Positions 7,250 to 13,487 of a DNA stretch of 25,881 bases are shown piece after piece. Position 1 is the first letter of the stretch. Every line of letters starts with the position of its first letter. The DNA comes from JAWLCQ01 sp041687095 (GTDB taxonomy: Bacteria > Planctomycetota > Phycisphaerae > SM23-33), in the NCBI GenBank assembly GCA_041687095.1, contig JAWLCQ010000055.1:1-25881 (forward strand), read 5' to 3'. The notes beneath the pieces were generated by a model. The model was not told the origin of the DNA. It saw nothing but the letters and a program-made list of their open reading frames with translations, and made no database searches. Both the position numbers and the translations under genes were made by a program.

Positions 7250-7480
7250 CCGCATTCCGGAGAATCAGCGGGGATGAACACAGACTCGTCGCGACGAAGC
7301 GAAGCGTAGACGGATGAACGCGGATACGGAGAGAGCAGGGATTCAAAGGATGCAAGGGATCGGATGGTAACAGGCTGTAGGGCAGATGGTTCTGAGAACC
7401 GCCGGTCCTGTTTCGTCTCATCCTTCTTCTCCTGATCCGCGTTCATCCCCGCTCATCTTCGGGTCGTGTAGCGACCGACA
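7250..7480. repeat. ATGAACGC composite palindrome, copy 2
   Basis: Begins at the left with AGAATCAGCGGGGATGAACA and ends at the right with GATCCGCGTTCATCCCCGCT plus CATCTTCGGGTCGTGTAGCG. The interior holds a small perfect-type palindrome (CTCGTCGCGACGAAGCGAAG), AGGGATTCAAAGGATGCAAG-type stutter, and complementary stretches around CGGTCCTG. The overall order is the same as in copy 3 (7771-8050), with internal differences, so copies diverge chiefly inside. Confidence 0.75.
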
Positions 7481-7496
7481 CCCCCACGGGGAGAGG

Positions 7497-7745
7497 ATGT
7501 CGAAAACAAACCCATCCCGCCTCCTCCCGACCGTGAAAAACAAACCCACCGAGCGAAACGGGGACTGGCTCCGTAGGGGCGCGCCGTTCGCCCCGGAGGT
7601 GCCTGTCCCCCTTTCGCGGCCGAACTCGCCCCGGCCGTGCAAAACAAACCCATCCCGCGCCCCCTCTCAACCGTCGAAAACAAACCCATCTCGCCCCCTC
7701 CCGACCGTGCGGAACGAACCCAGCGCAGATTATTCCGATTTTCGA
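7497..7745. repeat. AAAACAAACCCA direct-repeat cluster with an inserted REP-like unit
   Basis: The string (G)AAAACAAACCCA occurs at about 7502, 7536, 7639 and 7676, with relatives GGAACGAACCCAGCGC near 7712 and AAAATAAAGCCA near 8207. Short connecting stretches of the type CCTCCTCCCGACCGTG separate them, 30-40 bases apart except where a 90-bp unit (about 7551-7638: GGGGACTGGCTCCG … AGGTGCCTGTCCCC) is inserted. That unit has complementary ends and recurs near 8111-8205. No open reading frame here has a credible start or composition. Confidence 0.72.
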
Positions 7746-7770
7746 CCTTCCCACCCCTCTCCCCGCGGCA

Positions 7771-8050
7771 AGCGTACCAACGCATTCCTGAGAATCAGCG
7801 GGGATGAACGCAGACTCGTCGCGACGAAGCGAAGCGTAGACGGATGAACGCGGATGCGGAGAGGGCAGGGATGCAGGGGATGCAGGGGATCGGAGGGTAA
7901 AGGGTTGGACGGCAAAGCGTTGCGCCACAAAACGTTGGGCGGCAGAGGGTTGGACGGCAGAGGGTTCTGCGAACTGCCTGTCCTGTCTCTTCTTCTGATC
8001 CGCGTTCATCTGCGTTCATCCCCGCTCATCTTCGGGTCGTGTACAGACCG
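7771..8050. repeat. ATGAACGC composite palindrome, copy 3
   Basis: Left end GAGAATCAGCGGGGATGAAC, right end made of the 10-mers ATCCGCGTTC, ATCTGCGTTC, ATCCCCGCTC and then ATCTTCGGGTCGTGTACAG. Interior includes ATGCAGGGG 9-mers and a 4 x 15-bp tandem (7905-7964). The best-developed of the copies in the window. Confidence 0.78.
7905..7964. repeat. Four tandem 15-bp units
   Basis: Four consecutive units read TTGGACGGCAAAGCG, TTGCGCCACAAAACG, TTGGGCGGCAGAGGG and TTGGACGGCAGAGGG, followed by TT. Units 1 and 4 share the first ten bases, units 3 and 4 differ at one base. It sits inside palindrome copy 3 and is absent from the shorter copies. Confidence 0.8.
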
Positions 8051-8110
8051 ATGCTCCCCGCGCGACGAAAGCATGTCGCGCCGCGACAGGACAGGGGGCC
8101 CCGGACGGAC

Positions 8111-8205
8111 CCATGTGCGAGCGAAACGGGGACTGGCTCCGCAGGGGCGCGCCGTTCGCCCCGAAGGTGCCTGTCCCCCTTTCGCGGTCGAACTCGCACC
8201 GACCG
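8111..8205. repeat. REP-like GGGGACTGGCTCCG unit, copy 2
   Basis: Almost identical to about 7551-7638: GCGAAACGGGGACTGGCTCC, then GCAGGGGCGCGCCGTTCGCC, then GGTGCCTGTCCCCCTTTCGC. The ends are complementary (GCGAAA-GGGGAC / GTCCCC-TTTCGC type), giving a long hairpin. Hairpins with GGGGAC…GTCCCC ends resemble the REP sequences mobilised in other genomes by REP-associated tyrosine transposases; no such gene is in this window. Confidence 0.75.
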
Positions 8206-8305
8206 TGCAAAATAAAGCCAACGCGCGCCTCCTCCCCATCCTCGAAAACGAACCCAGCGCAGATTCTTCCGATTTTCGCCCCTCCCGCCACGCGGGAACC
8301 CGCTG

Positions 8306-8716
8306 GCCCCGGCCGGGCCTCGGCTGCCGAATACCGCCGGGCCGGGGGGACCCGCCGCCCCGGTCCGTCCCGCGGACCGCGGGCAGCGAATCACGCGCGG
8401 ACCCCGCCTCTGCCTATTTTCCACATCTTCAACTTCACCTATAGTTATTCTTAGACACAACAGCACGGGCCGTCCCGTCGGAATTGGATTTCCGCACACC
8501 GTGGCCACAACTGAGTTAGTAACAGCATGTTGTGTTTGCCCCATCGCTCCCCGTTCCGCACCGCCCTCCCCAGTGGACACTTGGGATTCGGAAATGGCGC
8601 AGTTGGCTGGGCGCAAGCGTCTCCGCTTCCGGCGTCGCCAGGGCTGCGCCGCGACGAGTCGCTCCGCCCTCTGCGCGCCCTACCGCCCTCTCCGCCCTAC
8701 CGGCCGACTCGTCGAT
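8306..8716. other. Gene-free stretch, mostly unrecognised
   Basis: No credible gene is seen on either strand. Bases 8420-8560 are less GC-rich than the surroundings and look unique. From about 8612 to 8706 the sequence contains a diverged form of the three-armed repeat found at 12466 and 13362 (GCGCAAGCGTCTCCGCTTCC, later CTCCGCCCTCTGCGCGCCCT and ACCG), with its arms reordered. Confidence 0.5.
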
Positions 8717-8882
8717 GCGTAACCGTTCACGGGGTGCAGGCGAGGACCCCCGCACCGCCTCGAAAATGGGGACAGGCACCTGCGCGGCCAAAAGCACGCC
8801 GCTGCGGAGCCAGTCCCCGTTTTCGAGGCTCCCTGCGCCTACCCCGCCTTCGCTGCTGCTTGCGAAGGCGTGAACGGTTACG
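8717..8882. repeat. Hairpin element bounded by inverted CGTAACCGTTCAC ends
   Basis: GCGTAACCGTTCAC (8717-8730) and its complement GTGAACGGTTACG (8870-8882) bound a 166-bp unit. Inside, about 8758-8826 forms a second hairpin with ends CTCGAAAATGGGGAC and GTCCCCGTTTTCGAG, again the GGGGAC(A)GGCACCT / GGAGCCAGTCCCC REP-like family. The outer ends continue as GTCGATG / CGTCGAT. A related string CTGACGGTTACGTCAAG is at 10641. The unit lies upstream of the PEP-CTERM gene and ends about 65 bases before a possible TATCAT -10 box (8948-8953). Confidence 0.75.
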
Positions 8883-9067
8883 TCGATTCGACGATACCGG
8901 GGGGCGGTCGCGCTTTCGGGGTAGGCGCATCTTGCGAGATGAAGTAGTATCATGACGAACTGATTCTTTGAAAAGAAGCGGTGTCGGCATGAAGGGGTCG
9001 TTTTCCATCGCGGTAGAGCCGCCGCGAGGCCTGTGACGCCGGAATCACCGTCGAGGAGGAGGATATC

Positions 9068-10168
9068 GTGCATTCAATCTCAGGGAGACTCTGCGCGCTT
9101 TGCGCGGCCGTCGTGAGCGTGGGTCTGGTTTCGGTCGCGTCGGCGGACGTGTTCCAGATGGGCTCGGGCCTGACGAGCCTGGAGACCGTCTTCGTGGGCG
9201 ATCCCGGCAATGCCGGGGAGGCGTCCGGATGGGCCGCCAGCGGGTACGGGGAGAGCCGCACCTGCGGGGGCGTGAGCTACGAGTACCGGATCGGCAAGTA
9301 CGAGGTCACCGCGGGGCAGTACACGGAGTTCCTCAACGCCGTGGCGGCGACGGACGAGTACGACCTCTACAACCCGCAGATGTGGGATACGGTCAACGGG
9401 TGCAAGATCCAGCGCACGGGGACGGCCGGCGGCTACGCCTACAGCGTCGCGAGCGACTACGCGAACCGCCCGGTGAACTACGTGAGCTGGGGCGACTCCG
9501 CCCGGTTCGCCAACTGGCTGCACAACGGGCAGCGTGCGAGCGGGCGGGAGGACATCCACACGACCGAGGACGGGGCGTACGCCCTCAACGGGCTGACCGA
9601 CCAGGCGGCCCTGCTGTCCGTCCGCCGCGATGACGACTGGCGCTGGGCGGTCACCAGCGAGAACGAGTGGTACAAGGCCGCCTACTACAACCCGGCGACG
9701 GGGCGCTACAGCGACTTCGCCACGGGGACCGACACGACGCCCAGCAACGACCTGACGGACCCCACCGACCCCGGGAACCACGCCACGTACCTGCGGAAGT
9801 ACTACTTGAACGGGCTGCTGCAGAACGACTTCACCGTCGGGGATCCGTACTACCGCACCGAGGTCGGGGCGCACGAGAACTCCGCCAGCGCGTACGGGAC
9901 GTTCGACCAGAGCGGCAACGTGTACGAGTGGAACGAGTCGATCCTGACGGATAACCGCATCCCGTCGACCCGGTGCGCGCGGGGCGGGGCGTACAACGAC
10001 ATTCCCTGGATGATGGAGGCGTCCAACCGCCACCTCAGCAGCTACAACACCCCGGTGGGCGAGAGCGCGTCGATCGGCTTCCGCGTCTCGCAGGTCCCCG
10101 AACCGGGCTCCCTGGCGGTTCTCGCCCTGGGGGCCGTCGGCCTGCTCCGACGGCGGAAGGGCCGCTGA
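9068..10168 (+). CDS. Secreted SUMF1-fold protein with PEP-CTERM sorting signal
   Basis: A 366-residue protein starting at GTG, chosen because GGAGGAGG lies five to six bases upstream. Residues 1-26 are a signal peptide (…VSVGLVSVASA|DVF). Residues about 70-340 have the formylglycine-generating-enzyme/SUMF1 fold: YRIGKYEVTAGQYTEFLNAV, RPVNYVSWGDSARFANWLHN, VTSENEWYKAAYY, GTFDQSGNVYEWNES, CARGGAYND and SIGFRVSQ. The paired active-site cysteines of true FGE are absent (GNVYEWN, and no Cys in the RGGAYND…SNRH region), so it should not mature the sulfatases next door. The end (343-366) is a classic PEP-CTERM: VPEP, a hydrophobic helix, then RRRKGR, cut and anchored by an exosortase encoded elsewhere. 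SUMF1-fold domains without the cysteines often bind ligands; its role at the surface is unknown. Confidence 0.88.
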   Translation: MHSISGRLCALCAAVVSVGLVSVASADVFQMGSGLTSLETVFVGDPGNAGEASGWAASGYGESRTCGGVSYEYRIGKYEVTAGQYTEFLNAVAATDEYDLYNPQMWDTVNGCKIQRTGTAGGYAYSVASDYANRPVNYVSWGDSARFANWLHNGQRASGREDIHTTEDGAYALNGLTDQAALLSVRRDDDWRWAVTSENEWYKAAYYNPATGRYSDFATGTDTTPSNDLTDPTDPGNHATYLRKYYLNGLLQNDFTVGDPYYRTEVGAHENSASAYGTFDQSGNVYEWNESILTDNRIPSTRCARGGAYNDIPWMMEASNRHLSSYNTPVGESASIGFRVSQVPEPGSLAVLALGAVGLLRRRKGR

Positions 10169-10176
10169 TACGCGTT

Positions 10177-10220
10177 CCACTTAGTTCGCGGACGGGTGCC
10201 ACTCAGTTCACGGACGGGTG
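10177..10220. repeat. Two tandem 22-bp units
   Basis: CCACTTAGTTCGCGGACGGGTG (units at 10177-10198 and 10199-10220) is repeated with two base changes, starting nine bases after the PEP-CTERM stop codon. Confidence 0.85.
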
Positions 10221-10455
10221 CCGTGGTTTGCGACGCGACGCGGAGCAACCACGTCAGACCGACGCTGCCCGAGAATTGCATGGGATACGTATGACCCCAT
10301 CCGCACCGGCGGGCAAGGCGTTGGCGCAGGCGGGGCTCGGTAAGCCTTTGGGGCTTGCGGACTGGCCGCCAGCCGCCAGCCCCAACCGCGGGTTCCGCGA
10401 AACGTGGTTGCTCCCGTCTCCGCCAAGGTAAGCCGCTACGCTCCGCAAACCACGG
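10221..10455. repeat. 235-bp element with two pairs of inverted arms
   Basis: The left end holds CCGTGGTTTGCG (10221-10232) and GGAGCAACCACGT (10242-10254). The right end holds their exact complements ACGTGGTTGCTCC (10402-10414) and CGCAAACCACGG (10444-10455). Each end can also fold on itself (GTGGTT…AACCAC). The middle is GC-rich with no gene. Non-autonomous mobile or REP-type repeat is the likely nature. Confidence 0.75.
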
Positions 10456-10490
10456 AGGATATTGCGCGAGGGGCTCCGACGGCAGTTCCC

Positions 10491-10585
10491 AACGCCCCCC
10501 GACTGCGTCGGGGGGGTGCCCGGGAACACCAGAAGGGACGCTTTCTCCACCCCAAGGCACCCCCCGGACGCAGTCCGGGGGCGTT
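10491..10585. repeat. Nested pair of 30-bp hairpins in inverted orientation
   Basis: Two 30-base hairpins, 10491-10520 (AACGCCCCCCGACTGCGTCG…) and 10556-10585 (GGCACCCCCCGGACGCAGTC…), are complements of each other with about two mismatches, so each arm folds alone or both fold together. No T-run follows, though it could still end transcripts of the PEP-CTERM gene or the minus-strand sulfatase. Confidence 0.8.
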
Positions 10586-10696
10586 GGAGGCAAGACCCTT
10601 CAAGAAACCCGGGCCTCCTTGACTGCAACCAAGTGACGTCCTGACGGTTACGTCAAGTTCCTCTGGGTTTTGCGCAAGATCCTCCACGGCACCCGG

Positions 10697-10800
10697 CTTG
10701 CGCGCGGGATGCCGCGTCCCGCGCGCAGAGGGCTCCGCTGCGCTCCGCCCTCTGCACGCCCTACGGCCCTCTGCACGCCTTACCGCCTGCTGCGCCCCCT
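10697..10800. repeat. Three-armed repeat, left-truncated copy with tandem right arm
   Basis: Starts at GGCTTGCGCGCGGGATGCCG and keeps the second and third hairpins (GCGCGCGGGA…TCCCGCGCGC and GCAGAGGGC…GCCCTCTGC). The left outer arm is gone, while the right outer arm is stuttered three times (CCCTCTGCACGCCCTACG, CCCTCTGCACGCCTTACCG, TGCTGCGCCCCCTACCG). The stop codon of the sulfatase (10799-10801) falls at its end. Confidence 0.75.
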
Positions 10801-12295
10801 ACCGCCGCCACCAGTTGTGGCGGCCACGCTTGATGTGCATGTCCCGCCCGGGGCGGGGGTTCATCGGGGCGAACTGCGCCAGCCGCTGCGCCAGGTCCAG
10901 GGCCAGTTCGCCGCGCTTGGCGGCGCAGGCGGGGTCGTCGTAGCGGTTGTGCAGTTCGGCGGGGTCGGAGGCGAGGTCGTACAGCTCGCCCCGCCCGTCC
11001 CCGTGCACCACGAGCTTCCAGTCGCCCCGGCGCAGCATGCGGGCCGTGCCCGACTGCACGAACGGGTTGAGTTCGTGGAAGAGGATCCCCGCGTACCCCG
11101 TCGTCCACCTCTCGAACCCGCCGCCTTCGCCCTCGTCCTCATCCCACGCGAGGCCCCCGAAGCCCTGCTCGGCGAGGATGGACGCGAACTCCTCGCGCGG
11201 GTAGTCCTGCCCCTGCAGCAGCGGCCAGAGCGAGCGGCCCTGCGCGTCGTCGGGGATCGGGACCCCGGCGGCCTCGCAGAGCGTGGGGACGATGTCGGCG
11301 AGCGAGACGTGGGCGTCGTGGCGGCCCTGGGCGGCCACGCCGGCGCCCCAGCAGGCGAAGGGGATCCGCATCAGTGAGTCGCTGGTCCCGGCGCCCTTGC
11401 GCATCAGCCCGTAGTTGCCCACGTAGTCCCCGTGGTCGGAGACGTAGACGAACAGCGTGTCCTCCAGCCGCCCGCGGTCGGCGAGGTGCTGGGTGAGGGC
11501 GCCGATCTGGTCGTCGATCAGGCGGAGCATGCCGTAGTAGTTCGCGCGGTAGCGGGGCATCTGGGCGTCGAGGTCCGGGACCGCCGCCCGCTCGAGCCGC
11601 TGGAGGAACTGGTACGGGAACCCCTTGGCCGCCCCGGCCTCGGCGGAGGCGAGCGGGGGCGGGAGGTCGTCGGGGTCGAAGAGCGAGAAGTATGGTTCGG
11701 GGGCGTAGAAGGGGTTGTGGGGCTCGGGGATGCTGAGCCACACGAAGAACGGGCGGTCGGTGACGGTGTCGGTCCAGCGGCACGTCTCGCGGACGATCCG
11801 CGCGGGCGGGGAGCACTCCGCCCCGTAGGGGGCCGGTTCCATCGCCACCCCGTGGCGCAGCGAGGTCAGCCACGCGTCGAAGGCCGTCTCGTCGGCGTTG
11901 CGCGGCACGTCCCCGCCGTGGGCCCCGTGGTGGCTGACGTGGTAGTAGTGGTCCACGTTGTTGACGCCCAGGTGCGAGTGATTCTTGCCGATCATCGCCG
12001 TCGCGTACCCGCCCGCCCGCAGCCACTCGGGCAGGACGGACGAGGAGCGGGCGTCGGCGGCGTGGGCGTTGGCGACGGCGTTGGCGGTGGAGGGGAAGCG
12101 GCCGGTGAGCATGCTCACGCGGGCGGGCAGGCAGATGGGGGCGGTGGTGTACCCGTGGTCGAACCACGTGCCCGACTGGGCCAGCCGATCGAGCGTGGGC
12201 GTGGTGTCCAGGGGGAACCCCTCGCGTGCGCAGGCGGCGGCCTGCTGCTGGTCGGTCATGATCAGGATGATGTTGGGGCGTCGCGCGTCGGCCAT
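10799..12295 (-). CDS. S1-family (formylglycine) sulfatase, intact
   Basis: A 498-residue protein beginning MADARRPNIILIMTDQQQAA. The formylglycine motif is CLPAR (C55, P57, R59) in TTAPICLPARVSMLTGRFPS. Metal residues are D15/Q16 and the VSDHGDYVGNYGLM block; C-terminal RRGDWKLVVHGDGRGELYDL and DPAELHN are typical of the S1 family. The ATG at 12295 has GGAGG five bases ahead; an upstream TTG (12322) lacks such a site. No signal peptide is evident. It differs clearly from the 5716 sulfatase, which argues for a different sulfate position or sugar. The DQQ and CLPAR types are common in arylsulfatase- and choline-sulfatase-like enzymes, but the substrate cannot be fixed. Its last codons abut a structured repeat. 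Confidence 0.92.
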   Translation of the reverse strand: MADARRPNIILIMTDQQQAAACAREGFPLDTTPTLDRLAQSGTWFDHGYTTAPICLPARVSMLTGRFPSTANAVANAHAADARSSSVLPEWLRAGGYATAMIGKNHSHLGVNNVDHYYHVSHHGAHGGDVPRNADETAFDAWLTSLRHGVAMEPAPYGAECSPPARIVRETCRWTDTVTDRPFFVWLSIPEPHNPFYAPEPYFSLFDPDDLPPPLASAEAGAAKGFPYQFLQRLERAAVPDLDAQMPRYRANYYGMLRLIDDQIGALTQHLADRGRLEDTLFVYVSDHGDYVGNYGLMRKGAGTSDSLMRIPFACWGAGVAAQGRHDAHVSLADIVPTLCEAAGVPIPDDAQGRSLWPLLQGQDYPREEFASILAEQGFGGLAWDEDEGEGGGFERWTTGYAGILFHELNPFVQSGTARMLRRGDWKLVVHGDGRGELYDLASDPAELHNRYDDPACAAKRGELALDLAQRLAQFAPMNPRPGRDMHIKRGRHNWWRR

Positions 12296-12416
12296 GGGGT
12301 CCTCCGGCTGCGGGGTTGGCAAGCGGTTCCGCGCCCGCCCCCTCGCGGGCGGGTGCGCCCGTACCTATAGACGAACCCGCCCCCCAAGTCCACCCGCCGG
12401 GCGCGGAGACCCGTCC

Positions 12417-12560
12417 GTAGGCCGTGCAAGCGGCGGAGCCGGTAAGGCGCGCAAACGGCGAGGTCCGTAGGGCGTGCAAGCGGCGGAGCGAAGCGGAGAC
12501 GCTTGCGCGCGGGATGCCGCGTCCCGCGTGCAGAGGGCTCCGCCCTCTGCACGCCCTACC
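12417..12560. repeat. Three-armed repeat, copy with triplicated left arm
   Basis: The full unit is 12466-12560: outer stem CGTAGGGCGTGCA (12466-12478) with TGCACGCCCTACC (12548-12560), and three internal hairpins (CAAGCG…CGCTTG; CGCGGGA…TCCCGCG; GCAGAGGGC…GCCCTCTGC). Ahead of it (12417-12465) are two more, partly diverged, copies of the left arm (CGTAGGCCGTGCAAGCGGCG and CGGTAAGGCGCGCAAACGGC), so the arm has been tandemly duplicated. Confidence 0.82.
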
Positions 12561-12676
12561 GACTACCCGCCCCCGCCGGGCTCGCCCTAGAGGAGCGAGG
12601 GTCGGGCCAGCTACAGCGGCGGCCCCGGTTGTCCTTGCTGTTTCTTCTCTTCGCCCCCGCCCGCGTTCCCTGCTGA

Positions 12677-12903
12677 GCCCAACGGGCTCACCTTCGTCAG
12701 CCCAGGGCGCAGCGAAGCGCAGCCCTGGGAATCGAGTCTCAGAGGGTCCCCAGCCCTGTAGGGGCGGCATTCGCCTCGCCCAGAGCCGGGGCCGGGCGGC
12801 TCGCGAACGGATGTCGCCCCTACAGGGCTCCAACAATTCTCCCACCGCAACCCAGGCCTGCGCTTCGCTCCGGCCTGGGCTGATGAAGGTTGGCCCCTTG
12901 GGC
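12677..12903. repeat. 227-bp nested palindrome, TGTAGGGGCGGCAT core with CAGCCCAGG outer arms
   Basis: The core has 19-bp inverted ends AGCCCTGTAGGGGCGGCAT (12752-12770) and ATGTCGCCCCTACAGGGCT (12811-12829), one mismatch. Around it are outer arms ACCTTCGTCAGCCCAGGG (near 12690) and CCTGGGCTGATGAAGGT (near 12876), each next to its own hairpin (CCCAGGGC…GCCCTGGG on the left; CCCAGGCC…GGCCTGGG on the right). No gene lies in 12296-13002; this element and the two flanking three-armed repeats fill most of it. Confidence 0.8.
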
Positions 12904-12910
12904 CAAGCAG

Positions 12911-13009
12911 GCAGCGTGCGCAAACGGCGGAGCGAAGCGGAGACATTTGCGCGCGGGGGAGCGTGTCCCGCGTGCAGAGGGCTCCGCTGCGCCCTCTGCG
13001 CCCTATCCT
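12911..13009. repeat. Three-armed repeat, diverged copy
   Basis: Reads GCAGCGTGCGCAAACGGCGG, then GAGCGAAGCGGAGACATTTG, CGCGCGGGGGAGCGTGTCCC and GCAGAGGGCTCCGCTGCGCC, then CTCTGCGCCCTATCC. Relative to the copies at 12466 and 13362 the outer stem is weaker (GCGTGCGC against GCGCCCTA), the first arm has base changes on both sides (CAAACG / ATTTGC: partly compensating), and the second loop is altered. Its right end supplies the stop codon and last residues of the small membrane protein gene. Confidence 0.75.
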
Positions 13010-13311
13010 CTACTATCCTTGCAGTGTCGGGCAAACCGTAGAACACCTACCAGGAATAGTGTACCAGAGGCAATAAGGAGAAGGATTGCTTCTGTGTAGA
13101 CTGCAGGACCTCTCATGGACCAGACTGCTAACACTACCCCAAGGCTACTGCATGTCACTGACAGGACGAAGGATAAACAGTGACCTGTCTTGACCGTTGC
13201 TTCCTTCTTACTGCGAAGCAATCTCTGGACAAGGTCAGGCCACAGCATTACGGGGGCCAACGTGCCCAGCACTACAAGAGTCAACACCAACCAATGGAGC
13301 ATACGAGCCAT
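13003..13311 (-). CDS. Small membrane protein, three predicted helices, unknown function
   Basis: A 102-residue protein. Hydrophobic stretches at about 5-24 (LHWLVLTLVVLGTLAPVMLW), 45-65 (CLSFVLSVTCSSLGVVLAVW) and 72-91 (YTEAILLLIASGTLFLVGVL) are separated by short charged loops (QRLLRSKKEATVKTG), a convincing membrane-protein pattern. The DNA is visibly richer in A and T than all neighbouring genes, consistent with transfer or a repeat-bounded insertion. A GGAG-containing stretch lies about ten bases before the ATG at 13311. The final residues (CKDSRG) and stop codon come from the adjoining three-armed repeat, so the native C-terminus may have been replaced. A second copy of that repeat lies just upstream (13362-13466). 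No family recognised. Confidence 0.6.
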   Translation of the reverse strand: MARMLHWLVLTLVVLGTLAPVMLWPDLVQRLLRSKKEATVKTGHCLSFVLSVTCSSLGVVLAVWSMRGPAVYTEAILLLIASGTLFLVGVLRFARHCKDSRG

Positions 13312-13361
13312 CTTACTCTCACTCCGGCTCAGATGGTATCAGAGGATCTATGGCAGTAGTT

Positions 13362-13466
13362 GGTAGAGCGTGCAAGCGGCGGAGCGAAGCGGAGACGCTT
13401 GCGCGCGGGATGCCGCCTCCCGCGCGCAGAGGGCTCCGCTGCGCTGCGCCCTCTGCACGCCCTACC
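13362..13466. repeat. Three-armed repeat, best complete copy
   Basis: Outer stem GGTAGAGCGTGCA (13362-13374) with TGCACGCCCTACC (13454-13466), one mismatch. Arm 1: CAAGCG (13373-13378) with CGCTTG (13396-13401). Arm 2: GCGCGCGGGA (13401-13410) with TCCCGCGCGC (13418-13427), perfect over 10 bp. Arm 3: GCAGAGGGC (13426-13434) with GCCCTCTGC (13448-13456). The whole would fold as a cloverleaf-like junction as single-stranded DNA or RNA. It ends 22 bases before the beta-propeller-like gene's stop codon. Confidence 0.85.
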
Positions 13467-13487
13467 GGCGCGTGACCGCCGCCCGCC

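Noticed and set aside
4399..7446. 1015-codon open frame antisense to the GGDEF and sulfatase genes
   Set aside because: It spans two well-supported genes and the space between them, and its translation is low complexity.
7497..7745. CRISPR array
   Set aside because: The direct repeats are only about 12 bp, spaced irregularly, with similar connecting sequence in place of unique spacers; no cas genes are nearby.
7443..8291. Overlapping frames giving phrases like 'MGLFSTVERGRGMGLFCTAG'
   Set aside because: They are translations of the AAAACAAACCCA and ATGAACGC repeats in several frames, with no start signals.
8948..8953. TATCAT as the promoter of the PEP-CTERM gene
   Set aside because: Kept only as a remark: no -35 partner at usable spacing, and no -24/-12 motif of the type linked to some PEP-CTERM genes was found.
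9068..10168. Sulfatase-maturating formylglycine-generating enzyme
   Set aside because: The active-site cysteines are missing and the protein is exported and PEP-CTERM anchored.
13362..13466. tRNA gene, because of the cloverleaf-like fold
   Set aside because: There is no GTTCRA T-loop, no 7-base anticodon arm, and the stem lengths are wrong. It is repeated intergenic DNA.
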